DNA of 64,000 nucleotides. Origin: Anaerovibrio lipolyticus DSM 3074. Lineage in GTDB: Bacteria; Bacillota; Negativicutes; Selenomonadales; Selenomonadaceae. The position numbers and the translations under genes are program-made. The stretch covers positions 1 to 64,000 of the forward strand of contig NZ_FQYW01000016.1 of the NCBI RefSeq assembly GCF_900141865.1. The letters run 5' to 3'. The notes below the pieces were generated by a model. That model was not told the origin of the DNA and did no database searches. It saw only the letters and a program-made list of their open reading frames with translations. The number at the start of each line of letters is the position of its first letter. Position 1 is the first letter of the stretch. Positions 19,195-28,824 of this stretch are shown here, piece by piece.

Positions 19195-19223
19195 AGTATT
19201 ATAATTGTTATCAGGGGAAAAGT

Positions 19224-19250
19224 TCAGGGTAAGTTTTCCACTTACCCTGA
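19224..19250 (+). other. Perfect hairpin between ldhH and etfB
   Basis: TCAGGGTAAG and CTTACCCTGA form a 10-base perfect stem with a 7-base loop. There is no T run, so it is not an ordinary terminator; it may be an mRNA processing or stability element, or a protein-binding palindrome. Confidence 0.6.
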
Positions 19251-19283
19251 GCTATATAATGAAAGTATGAGGAGGATTTATTC

Positions 19284-20075
19284 ATGGAAATTCTGGTTTG
19301 TATCAAACAGGTTCCAGGCTCCAATAAGGTAGAGGTTGATCCTGTTACCGGAGTATTGAAGCGTAACGGCGCAGATAGCAAGATGAACCCTTACGATCTG
19401 TATGCGCTTGAATGTGGACTGAAATTGAAGGAGCAGTACGGTGGCCGAGTGAGCGTAATAACCATGGGACCACCACAGGCTCAGGCAATTATCAAGGAAG
19501 CGTATGCAATGGGTGCAGATGCTGGTGCAATCGTATCTGACCGTGCATTCGGCGGAGCTGATGTATTAGCTACCGCACATACTCTTGCACAGGGTATCAA
19601 GAAATTTGGCAAGTTTGATATAATACTTTGCGGACTCCAGACTACAGATGGTGATACTGCACAGGTTGGTCCTGAGGTATCCGAGCAGCTGGATATTCCA
19701 TGCGTATGTAATGTAAAAGAAATTAAAGGCGTTGAGGGTGACAATATACTTGTAGATATGGAAATGGCACAGGATATTGAGCATTTGAAGGTTTCCTTCC
19801 CATGCCTTATCACTGTTCAGAAGGATATTGTACAGCCACGCCTTCCATCTTATTTAAAGAAGAAGGACACTGAGGCTCGCGAAATCGTTATGTACACCTT
19901 AAAGGATATGGAAGACCAGAACAAGAACAACTATGGTCTTAATGGTTCCGCTACTCAGGTTCAGCGTATATTCCCACCTACATCCGACAAGGTTCAGGTT
20001 ACCTGGGATGATCCTGCTGATGTATTGGCAGAGAAAATTTACAGTACAATCAAGAGCAGAAAATTGTTAGGATAA
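19284..20075 (+). CDS. etfB: Electron transfer flavoprotein beta subunit (LctB type)
   Basis: A 263-residue EtfB that starts MEILVCIKQVPG and has GLQTTDGDTAQVGPE (about 113-127) and the late DKVQVTWDDPADV segment. It forms the heterodimer with EtfA that holds FAD (and, in bifurcating types, a second FAD). AGGAGGA precedes the ATG. Gene order etfB-etfA-lctD matches LctBCD of Acetobacterium woodii, where Etf lets NAD-dependent lactate oxidation run by coupling to ferredoxin; that mechanism here is inferred from homology. Confidence 0.95.
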   Translation: MEILVCIKQVPGSNKVEVDPVTGVLKRNGADSKMNPYDLYALECGLKLKEQYGGRVSVITMGPPQAQAIIKEAYAMGADAGAIVSDRAFGGADVLATAHTLAQGIKKFGKFDIILCGLQTTDGDTAQVGPEVSEQLDIPCVCNVKEIKGVEGDNILVDMEMAQDIEHLKVSFPCLITVQKDIVQPRLPSYLKKKDTEAREIVMYTLKDMEDQNKNNYGLNGSATQVQRIFPPTSDKVQVTWDDPADVLAEKIYSTIKSRKLLG

Positions 20076-20087
20076 GGGGGATTAACA

Positions 20088-21284
20088 ATGGGAAAACTGA
20101 TAGTTCATCAGGACAAAGTAACTGATATTAATGCAATGATTTCCATTTGCCCTTTTAATGCCTTGGAAGAAAAGGATGGCAAGCTGGAAGTTAATGCAGG
20201 CTGTAAGCTCTGTAAGCTCTGTGTAAAGAAGGGCCAGCCTGGTGCAATGGAGTATGTAGAGGAAGAAGTAAAGACTGTGGATAAGTCTTTATGGAATGGT
20301 ATTACCGTATATGTTGACCATGTAAATGGTGAAATTCATCCGGTAACCTATGAGCTTCTTGGTAAAGCTGGTGAGCTTGCAAAGAAGATTAATCATCCTG
20401 TATATGCTATTTTCATTGGTAGTGATATTGAAAAGAAGGCAGAGGAGCTGCTTCATTATGGCGTAGATAAGGTATTCGTTGTGGATGCCCCAGAGCTGAA
20501 GGATTTCCAGATGGAGTCCTATACTGCAGCATTTGAGGCCTTTGTAAACGAGATTAAGCCTTCCGCTATTTTGGTTGGTGCAACCCCTGTAGGCCGTCAG
20601 CTGGCTCCAAGAGTTGCTTCCAGATTTAACACTGGTCTTACAGCAGACTGCACAATTCTGGATATCCATGAGAATACTGATTTGGTACAGATTCGTCCTG
20701 CATTTGGTGGTAACATCATGGCAGAGATTCTGACTCCAAACTCCAGACCTCAGCTGGCTACTGTTCGTTATAAGATTATGGATGCTCCTGAGCGCAGTGC
20801 TGAGGCTAAGGGCGAAATCGTCAAGATTTCAGTTCCATCTGAAAAGCTTAAGACCCGTACTCAGGTTTTGGGTATTACCCAGAAGCAGAAGGAAAAGAGC
20901 ATTGAAAATGCAGATATCCTTGTTGTTGCAGGCCGTGGTCTGAAGAAGAAGGAAGACATTGCTTTGGTTCGCGAGCTGGCAGATGCTCTGGGCGGCGATA
21001 TTGCCTGCACCAGACCATTGGCAGAGGCTGGCTGGCTTGATGCCAAGCATCAGATTGGTCTTTCTGGCCGTACCGTTCGTCCTAGACTCATTATCACCTG
21101 TGGTGTATCCGGTGCAATTCAGTTTGTAGCTGGTATGAACAACTCCGACAACATCTTTGCTATCAATACTGATCCTAATGCTAGCATCTTTAAGGTAGCA
21201 AACTACGCTGTTATCGGCGATATTTATGAAGTTATTCCAAAGCTCATTGAGCAGGTTAAACAGGGAAAGGGTGTAAAGGCATGA
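20088..21284 (+). CDS. etfA: Electron transfer flavoprotein alpha subunit with N-terminal Fe-S domain (LctC type)
   Basis: A 398-residue EtfA. The first about 60 residues carry a ferredoxin-like cysteine set (ICPFNAL, then [11 protein letters not shown]), followed by the standard EtfA domains: [17 protein letters not shown], and the FAD-binding C-terminal part ([34 protein letters not shown]). The extra Fe-S domain is characteristic of the lactate-dehydrogenase-linked LctC group. It overlaps the dehydrogenase gene by 4 bases. Confidence 0.95.
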   Translation: MGKLIVHQDKVTDINAMISICPFNALEEKDGKLEVNAGCKLCKLCVKKGQPGAMEYVEEEVKTVDKSLWNGITVYVDHVNGEIHPVTYELLGKAGELAKKINHPVYAIFIGSDIEKKAEELLHYGVDKVFVVDAPELKDFQMESYTAAFEAFVNEIKPSAILVGATPVGRQLAPRVASRFNTGLTADCTILDIHENTDLVQIRPAFGGNIMAEILTPNSRPQLATVRYKIMDAPERSAEAKGEIVKISVPSEKLKTRTQVLGITQKQKEKSIENADILVVAGRGLKKKEDIALVRELADALGGDIACTRPLAEAGWLDAKHQIGLSGRTVRPRLIITCGVSGAIQFVAGMNNSDNIFAINTDPNASIFKVANYAVIGDIYEVIPKLIEQVKQGKGVKA

Positions 21285-22684
21285 GCGAATACAAGGTTTT
21301 AGATGCTTCCGATTTAGAGGCTATCAGCCAGTATGTGCCTCGTGAGCGCATTCTTTGGGCTGATGAAATTAATGAAGAATATAGTCATGACGAGTTAAGT
21401 GCTGACGCTTCCTATCCTGAGATGGTAGTAAAGATTACCTCTGCAGAGGAAGCATCCAAGGTTATGAGATATGCTAATGACAAGCATATTGCTGTAACCC
21501 CTAGAGGTGCTGGTACTGGTCTGGTAGGTTCCTCCGTTGCAGTGGAGAAGGGTATCATGATTGATACTACCCTTATGAATCACTTCTTGGAGCTGGACGA
21601 AAAGAATCTGACCCTCACTGTTGAGCCAGGCGTTCTGCTGATGGAAATTGGTCAGTATGTAGAGGAGAAGGGCCTTTTCTATCCACCTGATCCAGGTGAG
21701 AAGACTGCAACCATTGGTGGTAACATCAGCACCAATGCCGGTGGTATGCGTGCTGTTAAATATGGTGTAACCAGAGACTATGTACGTGGCTTGGAGGTAG
21801 TTCTGGCTGACGGTACTATCATGGAAGTAGGCGGCAAGGTTGTAAAGAACAGCTCCGGCTATGACCTTAAGGATTTGATTGTAGGTTCTGAGGGTACTCT
21901 CTGCTTGGTTACTAAGGCAATCCTTAGACTGTTGCCACTGCCACAGAAGAATGTTTCTTTGTTGATTCCATTCCCAACTCTGGCACAGGCTATTGGCACT
22001 GTACCTCTTATTGTTAGCTCCAACGTTATCCCTACTGCTGTAGAGTTCATGGAGCGCGAGGTTATTATGGACTCTGAGGAGTACCTCGGCAAGAAGTTCC
22101 CTGATAACCAGGCTGATGCTTACCTCTTACTGAAGTTCGATGGTGCATCTGTAGAGGAAATCAGTAAGTATTATGACAGCGTAGCTCAGATTTGCTTGGA
22201 GCAGGGCGCACTTGACCTCTTGATTGCTGATACTGACGAGCGTGCAGAGGCAATCTGGAAGGCAAGAGGAGCATTCCTTGAGGCAATTAAGGGCTCTACC
22301 ACCATGATGGATGAGGTAGACGTAGTTGTTCCTAGAAGCTGCGTAAATGAGTTCGTTGAGTTCGTTCATGATCTTCGCAAGGAAATGGGCATCCGCATTA
22401 AGAGCTTCGGTCATGCTGGTGATGGTAACCTCCATGTATATATCCTTCGTGATGATATGGATGACAAGAAGTGGGCAGAGATGCTGGGCAAGGCAATGGA
22501 GCGCATGTACATCAAGGCTCGTGAGCTGAAGGGTCAGGTTTCCGGTGAGCATGGTATCGGTCTTGCCAAGAAGCCTTATCTGAAGGAAAGCCTCCCTAAG
22601 GAGTCCATGAAGCTGATGCAGGGAATCAAGAAGGCATTCGATCCAAACAACATTTTGAATCCTCATAAGGTATGCTTTGATTAA
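21281..22684 (+). CDS. lctD: FAD-linked lactate dehydrogenase (GlcD/LctD type)
   Basis: A 467-residue FAD-binding oxidase, the same length as LctD of A. woodii. The PCMH FAD domain contains [13 protein letters not shown] (about 78-90) and [17 protein letters not shown] (about 146-162), and the C-terminal cap has the conserved [10 protein letters not shown] and SGEHGIG. It oxidises lactate (D- or L- not decidable) and passes electrons to the Etf pair. It is last in the transcript and followed by a strong terminator. Confidence 0.93.
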   Translation: MSEYKVLDASDLEAISQYVPRERILWADEINEEYSHDELSADASYPEMVVKITSAEEASKVMRYANDKHIAVTPRGAGTGLVGSSVAVEKGIMIDTTLMNHFLELDEKNLTLTVEPGVLLMEIGQYVEEKGLFYPPDPGEKTATIGGNISTNAGGMRAVKYGVTRDYVRGLEVVLADGTIMEVGGKVVKNSSGYDLKDLIVGSEGTLCLVTKAILRLLPLPQKNVSLLIPFPTLAQAIGTVPLIVSSNVIPTAVEFMEREVIMDSEEYLGKKFPDNQADAYLLLKFDGASVEEISKYYDSVAQICLEQGALDLLIADTDERAEAIWKARGAFLEAIKGSTTMMDEVDVVVPRSCVNEFVEFVHDLRKEMGIRIKSFGHAGDGNLHVYILRDDMDDKKWAEMLGKAMERMYIKARELKGQVSGEHGIGLAKKPYLKESLPKESMKLMQGIKKAFDPNNILNPHKVCFD

Positions 22685-22718
22685 TACCTTTTTTCAATAG
22701 TTCCCCTTTCAGGAGAAG

Positions 22719-22756
22719 TTCGTCGCAAGAGAAATCTTGCGGCGAATTCTTTTTTT
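22719..22756 (+). terminator. Rho-independent terminator of the lactate operon
   Basis: Stem 22719-22730 with 22735-22746 (TTCGTCGCAAGA/TCTTGCGGCGAA, one G-T pair) and GAAA loop, then TTCTTTTTTT. Confidence 0.9.
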
Positions 22757-22827
22757 GTGCATTTTATCATCATTTTTCTGCTATACTATTTAGGAAAGAT
22801 GATTTGTATTCGGGGGTTTTGCTTCTT

Positions 22828-25800
22828 ATGGATAAATACTGTATTGTCCCCAAGACCAGTCGTATATTGTTTGACTTGGCCAGGGGGATGGAAATGAATC
22901 ATGATGAGGAGGTGCTGCTTAAGGGCGGCTTTATTCGTCATGTGGAAATTTCTTTGGACACCAATACATGGGAAATACTGGCCTGGACTATGCCACAAAT
23001 TGCGGAATCACTCCTTGAACGGGTGGCTTCCTTTGTGGAGGAAAAGAATCAGGTGGCCAAGGTGCTTATCTATCAGACAGCCATGAAGCTGGATAAAATT
23101 GTGGAGCAGAACTGGGAAAAGCTGGTGGATTATGTTGCCAAGGAAAATCAGGGGGTACGCCACATCCTTTTGCACTCCAACCGCATATATAAAGAATCCA
23201 AGATTTTACTGCAGGTAAATGGCGATTTTAGTAAATACCTTCTCGAAGAACATAATATTTTACAGGATTTAAAAGAAGCCGGTATCAAGGTAATCGGCTA
23301 TCCTATTAAGCTGGAGTGCTTGCCTGTATATGAGGAAATAGAAGTTCCAGATGTGGAGGAGGCCGTTCAGGAGACCAAGGAATACCAGGCGGCACTAGAG
23401 GCTGCCAAGGCTCCGGCTCCAAAGCCAGCCCAGGGTGGTGGCGGCTATGGTGGCAATTACGGTGGAGCTCCTGCTGGTGGCGGAGAAAAGAGCCCATCTA
23501 GCAAGCCTTCCCGTCCTAGACGGGCTGCTATTCCAATTGGCGATGACGATAGCCCGCTGGTTTATGGTGAGGCTATAATAGGTGAAATTACCCCTATTTC
23601 TGAGATAGAAGGTGAAATGAAGAATGTGGTGGCACAGGGTACCATTGCAGGTGTAGATGGCCGTAGCTTCCAGACCACCAATATTCTTCTTTTTGCTGTG
23701 GCGGATAATACTGAGGGTATCTCCTGTAAGGCCTTCTTTAAGGATACTGAGGGCTATGAAAAGGTTCTGGGCCGTCTTAAAAAGGCTGCCAAGGGTGGCG
23801 GTGTCATAAAGATAAAGGGCTCCGTCCGCTACGATAAATACGATAATGACTATGTAATGTTTGCTGACAGCGTGCTGTTGGTGGATGTGGAAAGCCGCAA
23901 GGATAATGCAGAGGAAAAACGTGTGGAGCTTCATTGCCATACCACCATGAGTAATATGGATGCGGTGTCTTCTGCCAAAAAGCTTATAACTACTGCCGAA
24001 AAATGGGGTTGGCCGGCCATTGCCATCACAGATCACGGCGTTGTTCAGGCCTTTCCTGAGGCCATGGAAACGGTATTTGGACGTAAGCCACTGAATATAA
24101 AGGTCGTCTATGGCGTGGAAGGCTATCTGGTAGGAGAGGATTACGAGCAAAAGCGGGCAAATCACATTATTTTGCTGGCGAAAAATCCTAATGGTCTTCG
24201 CAATCTCTATAAGCTGATAACCATGTCTCATCTGCGTTTTTTCCACCGTACACCGAGATTGCCACGGCAGCTTATCCAGGAATACCGTGAGGGGCTGATT
24301 ATTGGTTCTGCCTGTGAGGCGGGGGAGCTGATAAGGGCTATTGTAGCAGGACAAAGCCATGAGGAATTACTTAAGATTGCTGATTTCTACGATTATTTGG
24401 AAATCCAGCCTATTGGCAACAATGAATTCCTTGTGAGAAGTGAAGATTTTCCAAATATAAAAGATGACAATGATCTCATTAATATAAATTTGAAGGTCGC
24501 TGAGCTGGCAAAGCAGCTTAATAAGCCGTTAATTGCTACCTGTGATGTGCATTTCCTTAATCCTGAGGACCAGATTTACCGTGCTATTCTCATGAAGGGA
24601 AAGGGCTTTAAGGATGCGGATTTTCAGCCACCTTTGTTCCTTAGAACTACGGAGGAAATGCTGGCAGAATTCCAATATCTTGGGGAAGAAGCAGCATACG
24701 AGGCAGTAGTTACCAATCCACGAAAAATCGCGGAAATGTGTGAAAAGTTTAAGCCTATTCCAGATGAATTGTATTCACCAATGATTCCGGGGGCGGATGA
24801 GGAAATAACCTCCATGACCTATAACAAGGCCAAGAGCCTGTATGGAGAAGTGTTGCCGAAAATCGTCCAGGATAGAATTGACCAGGAGCTAAAACCAATT
24901 ATTGCCCATGGCTTCTCGGTTTTGTATCTTATCGCTCAGCGTTTGGTGCGTAAATCCAATTTAGATGGTTATTTGGTAGGTTCCCGTGGCTCTGTTGGCT
25001 CATCCTTTGTGGCAACTATGACGGATATTACCGAGGTAAATCCACTGCCACCCCATTGGCGGTGTCCACACTGTAAGCATAGTGAGTTTATTACAGATGG
25101 TTCCTATGGCTGTGGCTATGATTTGCCGGATAAGAGCTGTCCTATCTGCGGTACTAATATGATAAAGGATGGCCACGAGATTCCATTTGCCGTATTCCTG
25201 GGCTTTGATGGTGATAAGGTTCCTGATATTGACCTTAATTTCTCTGGTGAATACCAGCCAGTGGCTCATAAGTACACTGAGGAGCTTTTTGGCAAGGATA
25301 ACGTATTCCGTGCCGGTTCCATTGGTACTGTGGCGGAGAAAACCGCCTATGGCTTTGTGAGAAAATACTTTGAGGAAAAGGGACAGACCAAGCGGGAGGC
25401 CTACATTAACAAGGTGGCCATTGGCTGTAATGGAGTTAAGCGTACCACAGGCCAGCACCCGGCTGGTATTATGGTAGTGCCCCGTGATATGGATGTGCAT
25501 TTCTTTACGCCACTTCAACACCCTGCTGATGACACCACATCAGCTACAATTACAACTCATTTCGATTATCATTCCATCTCCAGCCGTTTGGTTAAGCTGG
25601 ATATTCTGGGCCACGATGATCCTACGGTAATTAAGATGCTGGAGGATCTTACCCATCGCGATCCTAAGACTATTCCATTTGATGATCCGGCAACCTTGAG
25701 TTTATTCAACTGTACCAATGCTTTGGGCGTTACAGAGGAAGAGCTGGGGGCTAATTCCGGTACCTTTGGGATTCCGGAGTTTAGGACCAATTTTACCCGT

Positions 25801-26646
25801 CAGATGATTGCAGACACCAATCCAAGCTGTTTTTCGGATTTGGTGCGCATATCCGGCTTTTCCCATGGTACTGATGTATGGCTGGGAAATGCCCAGGACC
25901 TTATCAGAGCAGGTACATGTGCCCTTCAGAACGCCATTGCTGCCCGTGATGACATTATGATGTATCTCATGCATAATGGGGTGGAGCCACTCTTGGCCTT
26001 TAAGACCATGGAGCGGGTACGTAAGGGGAAGGGCATAGAACCAGATGTGGTGGAAACCCTTCGTAAGACTGGTATTCCAGAATGGTATATTGAATCCTGT
26101 CAGAAGATTAAGTATATGTTCCCAAGGGCTCATGCAACGGCTTACGTTATGATGGCTTATCGAATTGCCTTTTGTAAGGTTCATTATCCGTTGGCATATT
26201 ATGCGGCTTATTTCTCTATTCGTGCTGCTGCCTTTGATTCGGATATCATTGCCAGGGGGCAGAAAGCAGTCAAGGAAAAAATGGAGGAGCTGGAGGCCAA
26301 GGATAAAAGGGATGCCAAGGAGGATGAGCTTTATGTTGTCCTTCAGCTGGCCTGGGAAATGTATATCAGAGGCTTTAAGGTGAAAAAGGTTGATCTCTAC
26401 AAATCCGGGGCTGACCGCTTCCAGATGGTAACAGAGGAAAATGCCCTTCTGCCACCGTTTACAACCCTTACGGGACTTGGTGGTGTGGATGCCAAGTCCA
26501 TTGTGGAGAAAAGAAAAACCGGTCCATTTTCTTCTATTGAAAATTTGAAGAAGCGAACCGGCATAACGAAAACTAGTGTTGAGGCCCTCAGAGTCCATGG
26601 CTGTCTTGAAGGTATGGATGAGAGCGATCAGATGTCGCTGTTTTGA
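22828..26646 (+). CDS. polC: DNA polymerase III PolC-type alpha subunit lacking the exonuclease insert
   Basis: A 1272-residue PolC replicase. Order: N-terminal domain (about 1-190), Gly/Pro-rich linker, OB domain (about 240-355), PHP domain beginning ELHCHTTMSN (about 368) with ITDHG, a four-cysteine zinc motif (CPHCKHSEF...CPICG), the catalytic segment PDIDLNFSGEYQP, fingers and helix-hairpin-helix end. In B. subtilis PolC (1437 residues) a DEDD proofreading domain with VFDVETTG interrupts the PHP domain; here VEGYLVGEDYEQKRANHII runs straight through and no such domain is seen. I prefer ATG 22828 (GGGGG upstream); an in-frame TTG lies at 22804. Confidence 0.95.
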   Translation: MDKYCIVPKTSRILFDLARGMEMNHDEEVLLKGGFIRHVEISLDTNTWEILAWTMPQIAESLLERVASFVEEKNQVAKVLIYQTAMKLDKIVEQNWEKLVDYVAKENQGVRHILLHSNRIYKESKILLQVNGDFSKYLLEEHNILQDLKEAGIKVIGYPIKLECLPVYEEIEVPDVEEAVQETKEYQAALEAAKAPAPKPAQGGGGYGGNYGGAPAGGGEKSPSSKPSRPRRAAIPIGDDDSPLVYGEAIIGEITPISEIEGEMKNVVAQGTIAGVDGRSFQTTNILLFAVADNTEGISCKAFFKDTEGYEKVLGRLKKAAKGGGVIKIKGSVRYDKYDNDYVMFADSVLLVDVESRKDNAEEKRVELHCHTTMSNMDAVSSAKKLITTAEKWGWPAIAITDHGVVQAFPEAMETVFGRKPLNIKVVYGVEGYLVGEDYEQKRANHIILLAKNPNGLRNLYKLITMSHLRFFHRTPRLPRQLIQEYREGLIIGSACEAGELIRAIVAGQSHEELLKIADFYDYLEIQPIGNNEFLVRSEDFPNIKDDNDLININLKVAELAKQLNKPLIATCDVHFLNPEDQIYRAILMKGKGFKDADFQPPLFLRTTEEMLAEFQYLGEEAAYEAVVTNPRKIAEMCEKFKPIPDELYSPMIPGADEEITSMTYNKAKSLYGEVLPKIVQDRIDQELKPIIAHGFSVLYLIAQRLVRKSNLDGYLVGSRGSVGSSFVATMTDITEVNPLPPHWRCPHCKHSEFITDGSYGCGYDLPDKSCPICGTNMIKDGHEIPFAVFLGFDGDKVPDIDLNFSGEYQPVAHKYTEELFGKDNVFRAGSIGTVAEKTAYGFVRKYFEEKGQTKREAYINKVAIGCNGVKRTTGQHPAGIMVVPRDMDVHFFTPLQHPADDTTSATITTHFDYHSISSRLVKLDILGHDDPTVIKMLEDLTHRDPKTIPFDDPATLSLFNCTNALGVTEEELGANSGTFGIPEFRTNFTRQMIADTNPSCFSDLVRISGFSHGTDVWLGNAQDLIRAGTCALQNAIAARDDIMMYLMHNGVEPLLAFKTMERVRKGKGIEPDVVETLRKTGIPEWYIESCQKIKYMFPRAHATAYVMMAYRIAFCKVHYPLAYYAAYFSIRAAAFDSDIIARGQKAVKEKMEELEAKDKRDAKEDELYVVLQLAWEMYIRGFKVKKVDLYKSGADRFQMVTEENALLPPFTTLTGLGGVDAKSIVEKRKTGPFSSIENLKKRTGITKTSVEALRVHGCLEGMDESDQMSLF

Positions 26647-26664
26647 GCGAAAGGTGGCTTATAT

Positions 26665-27342
26665 ATGTTAAAAGAAATCAAAAGAAAAGTGCTGGAATGT
26701 GCTGTTAAAGCTGAAAATATGGGGCTTTGTCAGCATCGCTCCGGCAATTTTAGTATCCGTGATGAGGATACAGGACTTATTTGTATTACTCCCACAGGCA
26801 TGGACCGCAGTGAAATGACATATCATGATATTGTGGTGGTGAATATGAATGCTGAGGTGGTGGAGGCTGAGACACTGCACCGTCCCACCAGTGAGGTAAC
26901 TATGCACCTCAAAATTTATGAGGCACGTCCTGATGTAAATGCTGTGGTTCATACTCACTCCAAGTTTGCCCTTACCTTTGCCATTCTCAATAAACCAATT
27001 CCTGCCATCGTGACGGAATTAATGCACTTGGGCTGCAAGGAAGGCTATATTCCTGTAGCCCCTTATGGACGGCCTGCTACTCCTGCACTGGCGGAGTCGG
27101 TGCTAAAGCCTCTGCAGATTTCGGATGTGGCCCTTATGGAAAAGCATGGTGCTGTAGCTGTTGATAAAGACATAAAGGAAGCTCTGACCAAGGCTGCCTA
27201 TGTGGAGGAGTTGGCGGAGATTTACTATAATACCTTGACGATTTTGGGACCTGGGAAGGAACCGGATTATGTTGACAAGGAAGAATTGCAAAAATGGGCA
27301 TATCCGAAGGAGATAAAGCTCCTGCCTGGTGAAAATAAATAA
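26665..27342 (+). CDS. Class II aldolase (fuculose-1-phosphate aldolase-like)
   Basis: A 225-residue zinc aldolase of the fuculose-1-phosphate/methylthioribulose-1-phosphate group. It has SGNFSIRDE, the HTHS zinc histidines (about 94-96), YGRPATPALAES and the third zinc His in MEKHGAV (about 155). Its direct partner is mtnA, 10 bases downstream. This pair, without the other methionine-salvage genes, matches the DHAP-shunt/5-deoxyribose arrangement in which the isomerase product is split into DHAP and a two-carbon aldehyde. A methylthioribulose-1-phosphate dehydratase (MtnB) is the alternative within the same fold. Confidence 0.85.
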   Translation: MLKEIKRKVLECAVKAENMGLCQHRSGNFSIRDEDTGLICITPTGMDRSEMTYHDIVVVNMNAEVVEAETLHRPTSEVTMHLKIYEARPDVNAVVHTHSKFALTFAILNKPIPAIVTELMHLGCKEGYIPVAPYGRPATPALAESVLKPLQISDVALMEKHGAVAVDKDIKEALTKAAYVEELAEIYYNTLTILGPGKEPDYVDKEELQKWAYPKEIKLLPGENK

Positions 27343-27351
27343 GAGGTTATT

Positions 27352-28431
27352 ATGAGTAATAAAACGATTATGGATTATGATACAGTGGCGCTGGATGATG
27401 CCAAGAGTGCTTTGGTGATTATTGACCAGACTAAGCTGCCATATAGTACGGAAATTTTGGAATTAACTGATTTAAAGGAAATATGGGATGCCATATATCT
27501 GCTACAGGTTCGGGGTGCTCCCGCTATTGGAGTGGCAGCGGCTATCGGCATATATCTGGAAGCTAAGAAAATCGGGGCGGAGGAAACTGAGTTTGATGAC
27601 TTTTATGAAAAGTTCGCCAAGGCCAAGGAATATCTGGATTCTGCCCGTCCAACAGCCGTAAACCTTTCTTGGGCTCTGAACCGCATGGAGCAGGTGGTAT
27701 TGGCCAACAAGACCAGAAGCGCGGAGGAAATAGTGAATTGCCTTCATGATGAGGCGGTGGAAATCCGCGAGGAGGATATTCGGGTGTGCCGTGCAATTGG
27801 TGAGCATGGCTTGACTCTTATTAAGGACGGAGATGGTATTCTGACCCACTGCAACGCGGGGAAGCTGGCGGCTGTAAAGTATGGTACTGCCACGGCTCCT
27901 ATTTACGTGGGGCAGGAGAAGGGCTACAGCTTTAGGGTATTTGCTGATGAAACGAGACCTCTTCTGCAGGGTGCCCGCCTTACAGCCTTTGAGCTTAAGG
28001 AATCTGGTATTGATGTGACTCTTATCTGTGATAATATGTCAAATATGGTTATGCGCAATGGCTGGGTTAATGCCATATTTGTGGGCTGTGACAGAGTGGC
28101 GGCTAACGGTGATGTGGCCAATAAAATTGGTACTTCCATTGTGGCGACAGTTGCCAAGCGATATAACATTCCGTTTTATGTGTGTGCTCCAACTGCCACT
28201 ATTGATATGGCTACACCAACAGGAAATGAAATCAAGATAGAGCAGCGTAAGGCTGAGGAAGTCACGGAAATGTGGTATGAGAAGCGTATGGCACCGGATG
28301 GGGTAAAGGTTTATAATCCTGCCTTTGATGTGACGGATAATGATCTTATCACTGGTATTGTAACGGAATTTGGAATTGCCAGAGCACCATATAGTGAGAG
28401 CCTAAAAAAGATTTTTACTATGAAATCTTAA
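27352..28431 (+). CDS. mtnA: S-methyl-5-thioribose-1-phosphate isomerase
   Basis: A 359-residue aldose-ketose isomerase of the eIF2B-like family. The catalytic Cys is in ILTHCNAG (about 166) and the catalytic Asp in [19 protein letters not shown] (about 246-264); [11 protein letters not shown] is also typical. It converts methylthioribose-1-phosphate (or 5-deoxyribose-1-phosphate) to the ribulose form, which the aldolase encoded upstream could cleave. No mtnK, mtnN or later salvage genes are nearby. Confidence 0.93.
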   Translation: MSNKTIMDYDTVALDDAKSALVIIDQTKLPYSTEILELTDLKEIWDAIYLLQVRGAPAIGVAAAIGIYLEAKKIGAEETEFDDFYEKFAKAKEYLDSARPTAVNLSWALNRMEQVVLANKTRSAEEIVNCLHDEAVEIREEDIRVCRAIGEHGLTLIKDGDGILTHCNAGKLAAVKYGTATAPIYVGQEKGYSFRVFADETRPLLQGARLTAFELKESGIDVTLICDNMSNMVMRNGWVNAIFVGCDRVAANGDVANKIGTSIVATVAKRYNIPFYVCAPTATIDMATPTGNEIKIEQRKAEEVTEMWYEKRMAPDGVKVYNPAFDVTDNDLITGIVTEFGIARAPYSESLKKIFTMKS

Positions 28432-28470
28432 TGAACCAAATCTGAAAGAGGAAGATGAACGAAAATCTAG

Positions 28471-28499
28471 TTGACAACAGGGATTTAATCACCTATAAT
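28471..28499 (+). promoter_or_regulatory. Consensus promoter of the tRNA cluster
   Basis: TTGACA at 28471-28476, 17-base spacer, TATAAT at 28494-28499, 33 bases before the first tRNA. Confidence 0.85.
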
Positions 28500-28531
28500 A
28501 TCTATTGTCGTCACAAGCGATAACTAAACGC

Positions 28532-28608
28532 GACCCGGTAGTTTAGTTGGTTAGAATGCCGCCCTGTCACGGCGGAGGTCAGGGGTTCAAGTCCCCTTCG
28601 GGTCGCCA
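28532..28608 (+). tRNA. tRNA-Asp (GTC)
   Basis: A 77-base cloverleaf: acceptor GACCCGG pairs with TCGGGTC, D-arm with GGTTAG loop, anticodon loop CTGTCAC giving GTC, T-arm AGGGG-TTCAAGT-CCCCT, discriminator G and encoded CCA. Confidence 0.97.
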
Positions 28609-28612
28609 TTTT

Positions 28613-28688
28613 GCGGAAATAGCTCAGTTGGTAGAGCATCACCTTGCCAAGGTGGGGGTCGCGAGTTCGAGTCTCGTTTTCCGCTCCA
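28613..28688 (+). tRNA. tRNA-Gly (GCC)
   Basis: A 76-base cloverleaf: acceptor GCGGAAA with TTTCCGC, D-arm AGCTCAGTTGGTAGAGC, anticodon GCC within CTTGCCAAG, T-loop TTCGAGT, discriminator T and encoded CCA. It follows tRNA-Asp by 4 bases. Confidence 0.97.
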
Positions 28689-28697
28689 TTTTTTTAT

Positions 28698-28772
28698 GGT
28701 GACATCGCCAAGTGGTAAGGCCAAGGTCTGCAAAACCTTTATTCCCCAGTTCGAATCTGGGTGTCACCTCCA
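28698..28772 (+). tRNA. tRNA-Cys (GCA)
   Basis: A 75-base cloverleaf: acceptor GGTGACA with TGTCACC, anticodon loop TCTGCAAAA giving GCA, T-arm CCCAG-TTCGAAT-CTGGG, discriminator T and encoded CCA. Last gene of the tRNA transcript. Confidence 0.97.
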
Positions 28773-28781
28773 AGGCATATT

Positions 28782-28816
28782 AAAAGGACTGTATCGTTTG
28801 ACACAGTCCTTTTTTG
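28782..28816. terminator. Bidirectional terminator between tRNA-Cys and the M48 protease gene
   Basis: An 11-base stem (28782-28792 with 28803-28813) flanked by A and T runs, able to stop both the tRNA transcript and the converging protease transcript. Confidence 0.85.
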
Positions 28817-28824
28817 GTGTTTAT

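Noticed and set aside
23395-24360. 321-codon minus-strand frame opposite polC (and another at 25702-26598)
   Set aside because: Shadow frames; the polC domains are unambiguous on the plus strand.
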